From the NCBI GenBank assembly GCA_960531495.1, contig OY482853.1:29838951-29902950 (forward strand): DNA of 64,000 nucleotides. The letters run 5' to 3'. The position numbers were made by a program, and so were the translations under genes. The first letter of the stretch is position 1. Each line of letters starts with the position of its first letter. The stretch comes from Zeus faber. Lineage: Eukaryota; Chordata; Actinopteri; Zeiformes; Zeidae. The notes under the pieces were generated by a model, which was not told the origin of the DNA, made no database searches, and saw only the letters and a list, made by a program, of their open reading frames with translations. Shown piece after piece: positions 49,553-58,914 of this stretch.

Positions 49553-50430
49553 GAAATGTCATCATCTCTCTGACTGTTCTAGGCTTTGGTGCCGTTCGAA
49601 TGGCTTCCAAATGACTCTCAGAGATGCGTCTGTGTCCATGGGTTATTGTTTGACCCAAATAAACAACTTTTTCTTGACAATACTGTAGCTTCTTCTGAGA
49701 GGCCTTGTGTCCTTTGTCTGCCAATAGCTGTAACAGTGTGATTGAGTCCTCATGGCATGTTTCCTTATCTGGTGAACAGATGACGATGTCGTCCACATAC
49801 TGAATGACAGTACTTTTCAAGATCTGATCAATCCCAGCCAAGTCATCCTGCAATACTTTATTGAAAATGTGGGGGCTATTTTTGAATCCTTGAGGGAGCC
49901 TCTTGTACTTGAAGGTTTGTCCTTTGTATGTGAATCCAAACAATCCTTGACTTTCTTCGCTCAGTGGAACACTGAAAAAGGCTCCACACAAATCCAACAC
50001 TGTGAAGTGTGTAGCCTCTGGAGAACAAGGTATGTGGATCTGGTACATCTGCTGGAAGATCCTGCACCACTTCATTTATCGCTCTTAAATCATGTACCAA
50101 GCGATAGGACTCATCTGGTTTCTTTAAAGGCAATATAGGTGTATTGCTCTGAGGATCCAAACATATTTCCACTACACCTGCTTTAAACAGTCCTTCAATT
50201 TGTGGTTCAATCCCTTTGATTGCCTCCTCCTTTAGCGGGTATTGGTTCTTCCAAGGAGGTTTGGTTCCTGGTCTCAGTTCAACTCTCACCGGTTGGGCTG
50301 ACTTCACAAGTCCGATGTCAGTACCATGTCGTGACCACAAACATTCTGGAATTTGTTGCAGCATCTCCTCTCTCATGCTGTCTGAGTCCAATTTAGCGCT
50401 GAAAATTGACTCATGTGTCATCTGTATCAC
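49464..50430 (-). pseudogene. pol: Retroviral pol: reverse transcriptase
   Basis: Two overlapping frames carry one RT. The upstream frame (50,430 down to about 50,030) has the fingers: P-L-K-K-P-D-E-S-Y-R-L-V-H-D-L-R-A-I-N. The next frame (50,075-49,464) has the palm: V-L-D-L-C-G-A-F-F (first catalytic Asp, residue 28), L-P-Q-G-F-K-N-S-P (60-68) and Y-V-D-D (93-96, at about 49,799-49,788), then L-G-Q-T-I. Frameshifts lie near 50,030 and near 49,550. All catalytic Asp residues are kept. The RT copies viral RNA into DNA. Motif spelling fits the gamma/epsilon-like group. Confidence 0.92.
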
Positions 50431-51287
50431 TTGTGGTTCTCCTTGTCTTGAGCTGAAATCATGATTTTCATGAACTTCTGTTGTTCACTTATCCAGATAG
50501 CAAGATTCTCCTTTATTGGTGAAAAAATGGCTTCCTCAGCTTCTGCCATCATTTCTCCTATATGCTTCTGCTCAAATCCTTCAGCCATCATTAAAGTCAC
50601 ATGTGGCACACTTTTCACAATGTCATACTCTTTCTCAAGATATTCATTAGTGTTTATCTTCATAGCTGCTCCTTGTGGTCCCACAATTATGCAGCATGAG
50701 GTCAGCTGAACATGCTTGGGTTGACTACTCAACCATTCTTCTGGATCCAATTGGTCAGCTTTCTTGAAATATTTCAACGTGCAGTGATGTGGGAACTCAG
50801 GGGGCTTAGCATCAGGCATATTTGCCACAATGAACTTCTCCCACATCTTGGCTGGCTCTAATAGCTCTGGACTAAGATTTCCAATCCAATATACTGAAGA
50901 AGTCTCGGTCTCTGGTGCGATAAATAATGGGTGGTAGACATCAGGTGGCACATCCACCAGACAGCCGTCCGGTGTACACCGTATTGTACAGTTTAGTTTG
51001 CACATAGCATCTCTTCCCAAGAGTGCAATGGGCGTATGTTCTGAAACCAAAATAGGTAGTGTGATTTTCCGATTTCTACAGCAGAGCTCAATTGGTTTTT
51101 TGAGAGGAATCAGCTGTTTCACACCCTCAAACCCGATTGTCCGTACCAATTGGTCAGACATGGGGAGATGTATGGTATCTTCAGGCCGAACACAGGTGAA
51201 AGCTGCTCCGCAATCTGCCATTACTTCCAATGGCTTATCATTTATTTTCACCTCTATTTTTGGATCTTGCTCCGGCCCTGATACCAC
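50427..51287 (-). pseudogene. pro: Retroviral protease followed by a 2H-phosphoesterase-like module
   Basis: Open frame of 286 codons. Residues 8-105 are an aspartic protease of retropepsin type: the active-site triad reads D25-C26-G27, where Thr or Ser is usual at the middle place, and A-L-L-G-R-D at 88-93 is the second conserved block. Residues about 125-250 are not protease or RT. They have two H-x-T-hydrophobic motifs, H168-C-T170-L and H229-V-T231-L, 61 residues apart, with a V-G-P-Q-G turn between (202-206). This two-His pattern is the signature of 2H phosphoesterases (LigT, AKAP7 and viral 2',5'-phosphodiesterase group). The function is inferred, not shown. The frame ends with TGA (50,427-50,429) and RT starts in another frame at the same place. 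The frame is continuous with NC upstream through the UAG at 51,324. Confidence 0.75.
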
Positions 51288-51323
51288 CAGCTGACACCTC
51301 CCTTTTGAGTCTTCTGGGCACCC

Positions 51324-51326
51324 CTA
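51324..51326 (-). promoter_or_regulatory. In-frame UAG between gag and pol (possible readthrough site)
   Basis: Gag ends in G-F followed by TAG and then GGG TGC. The protease frame continues in the same frame without another stop. Gammaretroviruses make Gag-Pol by readthrough of a UAG at this place, so the stop is more likely ancestral than a later mutation. Confidence 0.6.
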
Positions 51327-51746
51327 GAAACCAGGTTCCGGACCCCTGTAAGGGTTTGCCAGTCCCCTGGGTGGCTGTGGTTGTCCCCTGAAGCCTCCTC
51401 TGAAGCCTCCTCTGAAGCCTCCTCTGAACCTGTAGCAGTCACGTACAAAATGACCTTGTTGTCCACAATTATGACACGCTCCTTGAGACTGTTGGAAATT
51501 TCCTCCTCTTCCTCTTCCTAAATTTCCTTGACCTCTTCCTCTCCCTGTTTGTGGTTGGTCAAAAACTGGCTGTGGAAAGGAGACAGTGGGGACCACAGGT
51601 GGTAGAACCTGAATCTGTCCTTGCTGTGGTTGTGGTGGTAATTGGTGGCATAACCACAGCTTGTTTCTTTTCCTTCTTCTTGTTATCCACCAACTGTATT
51701 TGGGTGAGTTTTCTGAGAGTCTCCTGGTCCTGTTCCTTCTGGTCAT
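51327..51746 (-). pseudogene. gag: Retroviral gag: nucleocapsid
   Basis: This frame (140 codons, of which roughly the last 105 are genuine) has a Pro/Gln-rich linker, an RGRGQG-type Arg-Gly region, one CCHC zinc knuckle C91-x2-C94-x4-H99-x4-C104 (51,476-51,435), then a tandem R-G-G-F repeat. The knuckle binds viral RNA. The RGG repeat is unusual in length for NC. Upstream the capsid is in another frame, with an indel near 51,650. Confidence 0.88.
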
Positions 51747-52503
51747 GCTCCTTTTTCCGATATAGCTCCACTTGATGTGCTATGTGGTCCGTATAAACAC
51801 TTTTGGTCATGCTTCCAAGACCAACCACTTCTGCCAATTTGCTCCTCACTTGTAGAGGCAGCCCCTGCTGTATTTTAGCTCGGAGAATTGATTTCTCCAT
51901 TTGATTCAGTTCTGGATCATTTCCTGTGACATTTTTCCACAATTGATGAGTTCTTGACACATAAGATCTTGGATTTTCCTGTGGGCCCAATGCCTCAATA
52001 AAGATTTTCTCCGGGTGTACGTTTGTTGGAAAAGCATCTTTCAATGCTCTCCACATCCGACCTCTGCTTGCAGCAAACAATTCTGGGTCATATACTGCAG
52101 TTGCCACGTATCTGTTAAGGCCTGCCGTCTGCAGGATCTCTTCCATAGCTGGGACTCCAATGAGGCTAGCCGGAAGTCTCTTAATATCTCCCATGGCAGG
52201 CTGTGTTCCCACCAAAACCTCTTCCAGCTTTGAGATCCACGGATGTGCTCCATCTTGAAGAGTGGGTAACTTTTCAAGTATGTTAGACATATCGGTATTC
52301 TGCCAAGGCTTGTATTCTAAATTTTGTCCTCGAATTAACACTGGACACATTTTGTTGGGTCTCTTTCCTTTTCTTGGACGTAGCCCATACCTCAACGTGT
52401 CTGGCTTTTGAGGCTTTTTCTTCTGGAGTTTCTTCTCTGTTATTTGCAATTCGTGTAATTGTTTTTCCAATACTTGTTGAACTTGTTGGACAGGTGGAGT
52501 CAC
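51559..52503 (-). pseudogene. gag: Retroviral gag: capsid region
   Basis: Open frame of 314 codons, with the start not at a true ATG. A coiled, Lys/Gln-rich N-terminal piece (residues 1-50) precedes the capsid. Residues 171-190 (A-L-G-P-Q-E-N-P-R-S-Y) lie where the major homology region is expected. A long basic-acidic helical end ([14 protein letters not shown]) is like the charged end of gammaretroviral capsid. The capsid assembles the viral shell. The last 30-40 codons are out of frame with NC. Confidence 0.8.
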
Positions 52504-53020
52504 TTATGTCCTCGAGGCATCTGTCTATACTCCTCTCAAGCTCTCTTAAAATCATGCGTCTGTCATCTCCTCCCACAGTGCTGGCTGCTAACGGCTGAAA
52601 ACAGGAAGGACCTTGTTTCTCCGATTCTTCATCGCTTTCACCCTGTTCACTTTCATCCGTGTCGTCCGTTCCTGGTGACATTTTCCTCATTGGTCGATCT
52701 CCTTTTTTCTCCGCTTTAGCCAACATCCGTCTGACTGCTGGGTCGTATCCTCCAATAGCTTCGTCAGAGTCACTCCCAATCTCTTCTCCTATATCCAGAC
52801 TTCTGACTTGTTGTCTGCTTCCCAGACGGTTCCTTCTCTTGGTACTGTTGGAGCTCGGATACATCTTGATGGTTGTTTTAGCCTTGCCCATTTCTATTAT
52901 TTGCTCATCTTCATATTTGCAGAGATAGTTGCCTTCCTGTGTAATCACTGGGAGCTGGGGATAAACATCAGTGAACTTCACCTCCTTCTCGTAAGGTGGG
53001 GGCTTCTTTACAGATACTGT
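52504..53020 (-). pseudogene. gag: Retroviral gag: N-terminal (matrix-like) region
   Basis: The frame runs from a TAA at about 53,024 to the shift near 52,505 and has no ATG in its first part, so the original start is lost or lies upstream in another frame. A P-P-P-Y late-domain motif at 53,002-52,991 is the kind that recruits Nedd4-family ligases for budding. It is followed by an Asp/Glu/Ser-rich middle. A G-Y-D-P-A-V-R-R word is present, but no N-terminal myristoylation glycine can be assigned. Confidence 0.7.
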
Positions 53021-53024
53021 ACGT

Positions 53025-53761
53025 GAGAACGGTTAAACAGGAGGAGGAAGTAACCCTGGCCAGGGGAATTGGCCAGGGTTATTTCCTCTTGTTTTTCCTA
53101 CCTAGATTTGACTATATTATATTTTCATTCGGCCAACTTTCACGCAGCATTTAATGTACACATGTCTGACTGTTTAACGAGATACGGGTCCTGTCTTCGT
53201 TAATCTTTCATGGTTATTTAAATAACTTTTGGCTACTAGTTCTACCATTCTACAATTACTTTTTTATTTCTACTTTCTCCACATCTTTTAAGCCTTTAAC
53301 TTTTACTTTTAACTTCATTTTTCATTTCTCTCGTCCCTATTCTCTATTTCAAATTTTAACTTTTAGCTTTTATTTCTCTCGTCTCTATTCTCTATTTCAA
53401 CTCTTAACTTTTATTTCTCTCGTCTCTATTCTCTATTTCAACTTTTAACTTTTAACTTTTATTTCTCTCGTCTCTATTCTCTATTCTCTATTTCAACTTA
53501 ATTCTCTTTTTCTTCATTTATTATTCTCTCATTCCCCTTATTTACGTCTTTTACATCTTAATTAACCCCAATTTAGACAGACACTCACTTCACACATCAA
53601 CACATCATCTCCATCTCCGCATAATCTCAGTGCAGTCTCACAACTGAGCACAGCCCACAACTGCTCCAGCCCACATAACAGCTAAATTTTTGTGAGAGGT
53701 CACCCACCCTGAGAGCGACAGTTCGCTGGAGCAGGCAGCATCGGCAGATGAGGCCCAACAG
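53025..53761 (-). other. Retroviral 5' leader
   Basis: No open frame is supported. The region is pyrimidine-rich on the + strand (purine-rich in the viral sense) and contains the tandem repeat at 53,290-53,510. Packaging signal and splice donor are expected here but cannot be pinpointed. Confidence 0.6.
53290..53510 (-). repeat. Tandem repeat in the retroviral leader, about four units of 40-50 bp
   Basis: The + strand repeats CTCGTCTCTATTCTCTATTT followed by CAACTTTTAACTTTTATTT, with variable copy number of the inner AACTTTT word. Confidence 0.85.
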
Positions 53762-53779
53762 ATCCTGTTCGTGACGCCA
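53762..53779 (-). other. Primer binding site, serine-tRNA-like
   Basis: Three bases inside the 5' LTR, the - strand reads TGGCGTCACGAACAGGAT. Its complement ends GTTCGTGACG plus CCA, which I recall as the 3' end of a vertebrate tRNA-Ser(CGA) isodecoder. The tRNA identity is from memory; the position and TGG start are seen. Confidence 0.7.
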
Positions 53780-53782
53780 CTT

Positions 53783-54214
53783 TGTAGTTTAGTTTCTTGA
53801 TGGGTGTGATGTGTTGAAGAATGAAGGAGTGACCGCTGACGCTGACTTGATTAAAATAATAGTTTTATTACACAAATCAGCATCAAACCAGACTTGCCAT
53901 GGATGTCTTGGGAGAGACCCGAGCTGGATGGGATCTCTGCCAAGTGATGCTCTGCACTCGCTTTTAAAGCTGTCCAGAGATAACATACCATCCCTGGTCC
54001 CAACCTATAGGTGCCCTCTCAGCCTCAGTCCTGTCATAAATCTAAACATTTCCTCCTCTGGTCGAGCTCCTCTCCCATAGGGCCTCTGAACAGACCCGTT
54101 GTTGTTCTCGTTCTCAAGCAATAAATCTAATAACATAGTTAATATTATGACCGCACTATATCTCAGCTTTGGGAGCTCAGTGACCTATTCACCTCAAACC
54201 TTCCAGACACCTCA
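53783..54214 (-). repeat. 5' LTR of the endogenous retrovirus
   Basis: 432 bp, same ends as the 3' LTR. The same AATAAA is present. Promoter elements cannot be set with confidence, although AT-rich TTTAAA-type words occur in the U3 part. Confidence 0.92.
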
Positions 54215-54218
54215 ACCG
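54215..54218. repeat. Target-site duplication ACCG, right
   Basis: Matches 42,488-42,491. Confidence 0.85.
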
Positions 54219-54490
54219 CACCTATTGGGAGCTGCTGAACGAATCAGTGGATTGGTTATATCACAAGACCAAATGTTGGTAAGTCAAATATCAAGATTTA
54301 TTTCTTTTTTTTTTTTTTTTTTTTCTTTTAACAAAATAACAAAACAAAACAAGATGTCCATTTCTATCCATCTGGCTGTCTTTCTGTCTGTCTGTCTGCC
54401 TAAAATACTCTTTATTTCTTGTCTGCAGGCATTGGATGTTACATTCCTAAACCCAAGGAGAGGGTTTTCCTGAATTACATTTAATGGTGA
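54219..54490 (+). pseudogene. Exon 3 (right part) and exon 4 of cluster copy D
   Basis: The rest of exon 3 runs to 54,278 with its GT donor intact; exon 4 starts at 54,429 after a TGCAG acceptor. Relative to B and C there is one extra base in GTGGATTGGTTATATC, which shifts the frame. The codon that is TCA in B and C is TAA here (54,482-54,484), two codons before the usual end. The intron carries a long poly-T at 54,307-54,324. With the missing exons 1-2 and the viral insertion this copy is dead. Confidence 0.85.
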
Positions 54491-56299
54491 AGAGTCAATT
54501 CCTCATGTAAACTGATCGGCCTATGGGATCAGTGTACAAATTAAACTTCACAAATAAACAAACGAGCTACAGGAATGCATAGTGGCATCTTATTCAATAA
54601 AATTATCTCTTGATGTGTTGACACCCCTTTATTTTCACAGTTGTTCTTTAACTGATTTATGGCCGCTTGAATTTGTCTCCGGTAACAAGTAAAGTCGACG
54701 TGTAGCCATTGTGAAAGAGGCAAACCTTCATGATCTCTGATATGCGGAAGTTGTGGCATCGACCATGAACATCCTACTTTATATAAATCTGCATTGCCAG
54801 AAATTAAGTTGTGTTACTATTATGTAACTATTTGGAAATGTACAACTCTGCTGCAGCTTCTCATTGCTTAAATGCTTGAATGCAGATCAACAGTGCAAAA
54901 AAATAATGTAATTTCCTTTTTGAAAACAGGAAGTTCACAATTTAGTCAGGGGAAGAATATGCCCACATACCATGCATTTTATCATGTTTTTGCACTTCTT
55001 CAAATAAGCTACTTTGGCTACATTATATAATGTCCCATTATATAGGAGTTTCCCCATCTATGAGGTATTGGAGTAAAGTGTTATTCAACTGCAATTGTTA
55101 TTGTCTGACTTCTCCTCATTAGCTGCAGGAGCATAATCTTACTGGGAAAAATTCTCATTGGTCATCACTAGATGGCGGTATTTTACAGATTTTACTAAAA
55201 TTACACACAAAAATAAAACAGGACTCAAAAAGATAATACAGAGTGGCGGTACAAGATAGAAGTAAAGGGAATATACTTATGAATATGGGATAGGCGGTTT
55301 TTATATACAGATATGTGTAGTAAAGTTTGTTTTGATAACATTTATTCTTGCATAAGCCTTTGAGTTCATGGATAGATATCTCAACATTTTATCCTCTACT
55401 ATTGCTCACATCCCATGATCCTTCACCTTTTTCTGTTCCATTGAGATATTTTCTTTTCCAAAAGCTCAGATGCACATGTTTTTAAGCACAGTGAGAAAGA
55501 TGCAGCAGAGTTATAATTAATGAGGTATCCTTTCAGGAATAAAGGATATCTGAGAGGTCACCTCATCAGAACGTTTATTTTGATTCAATGCATTTTATGT
55601 CTTAAGTAACTCACTTGACGTATGAAATGTGCTCTGCAAATAGGCTTGCATGGCCTTACATTAAGTTAAAGTGCAGTTACTTGCAAACAATTTAAACTCC
55701 AGATATGAATTAATGTAGATCTTTAAATAACAGCTTGACTAAGAGTAAGAAGGTATTGTGTTAGATCATGGTTTCAAACTATTAGGGGTATCTTGAGTGC
55801 CAAAGTTATTGTGTTTTAATAATACTGGTACATAGTTTCTTTGCAACCGTAGGCAGATTTTCCATTAGGCATAAGGCAATTACTTGGGGCCTTGTCTGCC
55901 AAAGGGTCCTTGTGAATATATATATATTTAAATTTATAAAATTTTAAGCTTGTGAACAAAAATTATTTGGACTTATTATGGTCCCAGCTTCAGCAGAACA
56001 GTGAGGATGCGCATTGCCTTCCCTTCACTGTATGTGTGTGTCTTCTCTCCATGAGGGTGTCAGAAGGCTGTCTATATAAGAGCTTCCAAGATGCTACTGA
56101 TCAGTCATCCAATCCGTCTTTTTGGTTTTTGGTGTCGCTTTTCGAGACAGCGTTCCTGCTTTCCGACACCAGAACCGAGTGAGCATTCCGCCAGGTTGTG
56201 CTCTTGGCGCACCAAGATGTAGGTCTCCAATCCAGACTGCAAGCATCGTCCATCCCCTGTCATGGGCTGCAAGAGGGAATAACTGAGAGAATAGTCCGG
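54491..56299. other. 3' flank of copy D, then unique DNA
   Basis: 54,491-55,200 matches the 3' flank of gene B. AATAAA is at about 54,553. From 55,200 to 56,299 I recognise nothing except a short ATAT tract near 55,917. Confidence 0.6.
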
Positions 56300-56656
56300 A
56301 AATGCACAGGGGATGCTCCAAAATTATGTTTTAATGCTTTCAGATGTAGGCTTAAACCCGTGTGTGTACGCGTAAAATCCCCTGTCCATGAGCCACTTCC
56401 ACAAAGATGGATGAATTATGAATTGTTAACTGGTGCCTTAACTTTGTGTTTAAAGTACCAGCCACTCAGAATGGCCGGCCCCAGCCGGCTGCCAGTCGTT
56501 TAAGTCCTAGAAAATATATCACATTGGGTCCCACCCTAATGTTCTAATAATTTTTTGGGTCGCCTGTCAGTCACCGGCCCTTTGAATCATCCCCAGTGAA
56601 GTTTGTATGTCAAAACCACCACAAAATAATCACACTTTGGTTAAAAAAAGGCTGAC
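56300..56656. repeat. Segmental-duplication block, right copy
   Basis: Matches 38,775-39,110. It is cut at its right end by a fragment of the dispersed repeat. Confidence 0.85.
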
Positions 56657-56775
56657 TCTACAGGTGTAGCTGTGTGCCAGCAGGACACGCCAAGCACAGT
56701 GCACCGAGGCCTGGCAAGGAGTACTGGCTCCGTCCCAGGCCTCGGGAGGCAGCATGGAGGTTCGAGTAAAACAAT
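56657..56775. repeat. Unnamed dispersed repeat, inverted fragment (copy 3)
   Basis: CTCTACAGGTGT...GCACAGTGCACCG...GGAGTACTGG is the inverse of the part of copy 1 around 7,385-7,480. Confidence 0.6.
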
Positions 56776-57077
56776 TCACTTAATTAGGCTTTTTTTTTCT
56801 TCTTGTCCAGTTTTGGAGGCCGTTTTCTTAAATCTCACAACAAATGATAAAGGAGGAGCAAAAACAAGGACCTAATCGTGTAATTATCCCGGGGAAAGGA
56901 GCCGTCTCAGCCCCCGGTCTGGGACTCTGCTCCCCGGAGGAGGCGAAGGAGGCGGATGCGGCGGCTGCGCCTCCCCTGGGACGGGCCCTCCACACATCTA
57001 CGAGGTATGTCTGAGTGCGCTCCGCACCACTGCGTTGTTCCTCCAATATCTGAACGTAACTGAACCGAACCAAGGAA

Positions 57078-57210
57078 GACTACCAGGGCCTGAATGACAA
57101 TCCAATTAAGAACAGGTACCCCCTTCCACTTATTTCATCAGTGTTTGAAGAAACTGTTCACCAAGCTTGATCTCCGGCATGCCTTTCATCTGGTCCGCAT
57201 TAAGGTGGGA
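57078..57210 (+). pseudogene. Ty3/gypsy reverse transcriptase fragment
   Basis: The sequence encodes D-Y-Q-G-L-N-D...I-K-N-R-Y-P-L-P-L-I and, after a one-frame shift, L-F-T-K-L-D-L-R-H-A-F-H-L-V-R-I. This is the classic fish gypsy RT segment leading to the first catalytic Asp. The rest of RT is missing and gag follows directly. Confidence 0.75.
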
Positions 57211-57221
57211 GATAGACGAGT

Positions 57222-57870
57222 GATTGACCATTCCATTGCACTTCGGACCCTAGCAGCAGAGAGCGAGTGGAATTCTGCGTCGCTAACCGACGCCTTCCAC
57301 AGCGGGCTCTCTGACGTCATCAAGGACGAGCTGGCAGCTCGATATCCCCCGCAGGTCTGGATGCTCTCATCGCTACCGCCATCTGCATCGACAGACGTCT
57401 CCAGGAGCGTAAGCGAGAGAGGGGACAGACCCGGTTTTCCCGATGCCATCCATGAACACCAGCATCACATCCTTCGTCTGTGTCAGCACCTTCCTTGAGC
57501 GCCCCTAGTGACGCGGTGGAGCCCATACAGCTTGGCAGGACCAGCTTGTCGTCAGCGGAACAACAGCGCCGTCGGGGGGGAACTGCTGTCTGTACTGTGG
57601 CCAAGGAGGACACTACGTGTCAAGCTGCCTGTTTAAAGGAGGGTCTCACCAGTCAGACAGAGGGCGCTGGTGAGCCGTGCTATCAGTTCCAAAAGACGCT
57701 CTCGTCCGTTACTACAAGCCCAGCTGGGTTTAACCAGGCGGTTTCACACTGTTGCAGTACTTATTGACTCTGGAGCTGATGCAAATTTTCTGGACTCACC
57801 ACCTGGTGGAATAACTGGGCATTCCCCCGGAGCTGTTGTCAGAACCCATTGACGCCAGAGCACTCAGTGA
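57222..57870 (+). pseudogene. Ty3/gypsy gag and protease fragment, placed after RT
   Basis: In shifting frames it shows F/L-R-T-L-A-A-E-S-E-W-N (gag), H-S-G-L-S-D-x-I-K-D-E-L, a zinc-knuckle relic about 57,585-57,630 (Cys, Tyr-Cys, Gly-His, Ser-Cys), and a protease start V-L-I-D-S-G-A-D-A-N-F-L (about 57,758-57,793) with an intact D-S-G triad. Gag normally precedes RT, so this element is rearranged. Confidence 0.7.
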
Positions 57871-57919
57871 CACCAGTCACTCAGTACTTGTACTGGTCGA
57901 CTTTATCTGTTCTGTGCCA

Positions 57920-58175
57920 GATTGTTTTTGCTTAGGCTGAGCTTTACAGCGTGCCGTCCAGTGATCTCGCTAATACCTTGTTGATTCCCTGGTTTTTGAT
58001 TCTCTGCCTGCTCCTTGCCTGACTTGTTTGCCCTTGCTGACGGATATCCTGGCTTTCCTGACCCTGGTCTGTTTCTTCTAATAAACCCCTGCTTTGTGAA
58101 CTTTCACCTGCTCTCCTGTGTCGTGCTCTTGGGTTCACCTCTGGTCTGAGTCAGTGAGCCTAACATGTTTGACAT
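57920..58175 (+). mobile_element. Possible LTR or 3' UTR of a retroelement
   Basis: C/T-rich 'gcctgctccttgcctgac' style sequence with AATAAA at about 58,079, typical of fish retroelement LTRs. Boundaries are not defined. Confidence 0.35.
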
Positions 58176-58914
58176 ATGGTAGGTACCATTTGTCAAAAAG
58201 GAGGGATAGTTAGCGAATTGTGTAAACATAATCATTGTGCTGAGAACAATGCAGGAAACCTCATGATGGACTTATCAAGCTGAGGATTTGTCATGGTTAA
58301 AATATTGTTGGGTGAGTTTGACATGGTCTTCTTAATGTAATCCCAGTGAAGGTAAGCTCGACTGAGTTTCATTCCTTCCATGAGTGATGTCGGGAATGCG
58401 AGGACGATCACAGGGTGTGACCGGACTGTCCCAGCATGACGTGCTGACCGGGGGAGCAATGTGGTTAGGTCTGTCTTCTGTCAACAAAAGCCACATATGA
58501 ATTACATCACGTGAACCAGTAGTGATCAGATTGTCAAGTTTAGAATTCATCATAAATACATTTGATTTTATTATTGAAATGTGTAGATTTGATTCTGTTC
58601 AGGCAACAATCGCAAAATGCATTCTAGGAAAATTTAAAAATCCCTGCATGATTTACACTGTCAGTTATTTTGTAGCCTAATCAATATTCTATGGACATTA
58701 TCTCCTTCAGACAAGACATTGTGATAATATTATTGTTGTTACACTAGGGTGTGTGCATACATTTATTTTTGTAGTTTTGAGTCCGTGGCTATTCAACATA
58801 ACTGTTTGGGAAATCGCAGAATTATTCCACGTACCCCATTATACAATCGTGGACCTAAACCAAACAATGTTGTCGTAATGTGTGTCCCTCACCCAACTGT
58901 TTAAGTCTATGTGC
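58176..58914. other. Unique non-coding DNA, nothing recognised
   Basis: No exon, RNA or repeat family recognised. Confidence 0.35.

Larger units (their letters stand above)
42492..54214 (-). mobile_element. Endogenous retrovirus, 11.7 kb, antisense in exon 3 of copy D
   Basis: This is a complete provirus by structure: LTRs at both ends starting TG and ending CA, a 4-base target duplication, polypurine tract, primer binding site, gag, pro, a 2H-like module, RT, RNase H, integrase and env, all on the - strand. Gag and pol are separated by an in-frame UAG. NC has one zinc knuckle and the RT has YVDD, all in line with the gamma/epsilon-like (class I) group, though the length exceeds a typical gammaretrovirus. 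At least two frameshifts in gag, about six breaks in pol (including stops at 48,722 and 48,632) and two or more in env make it unable to code as it stands. By eye the LTRs differ by about a dozen substitutions plus two small indels, so the insertion is not recent. The exact lineage needs an RT tree. Confidence 0.93.
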
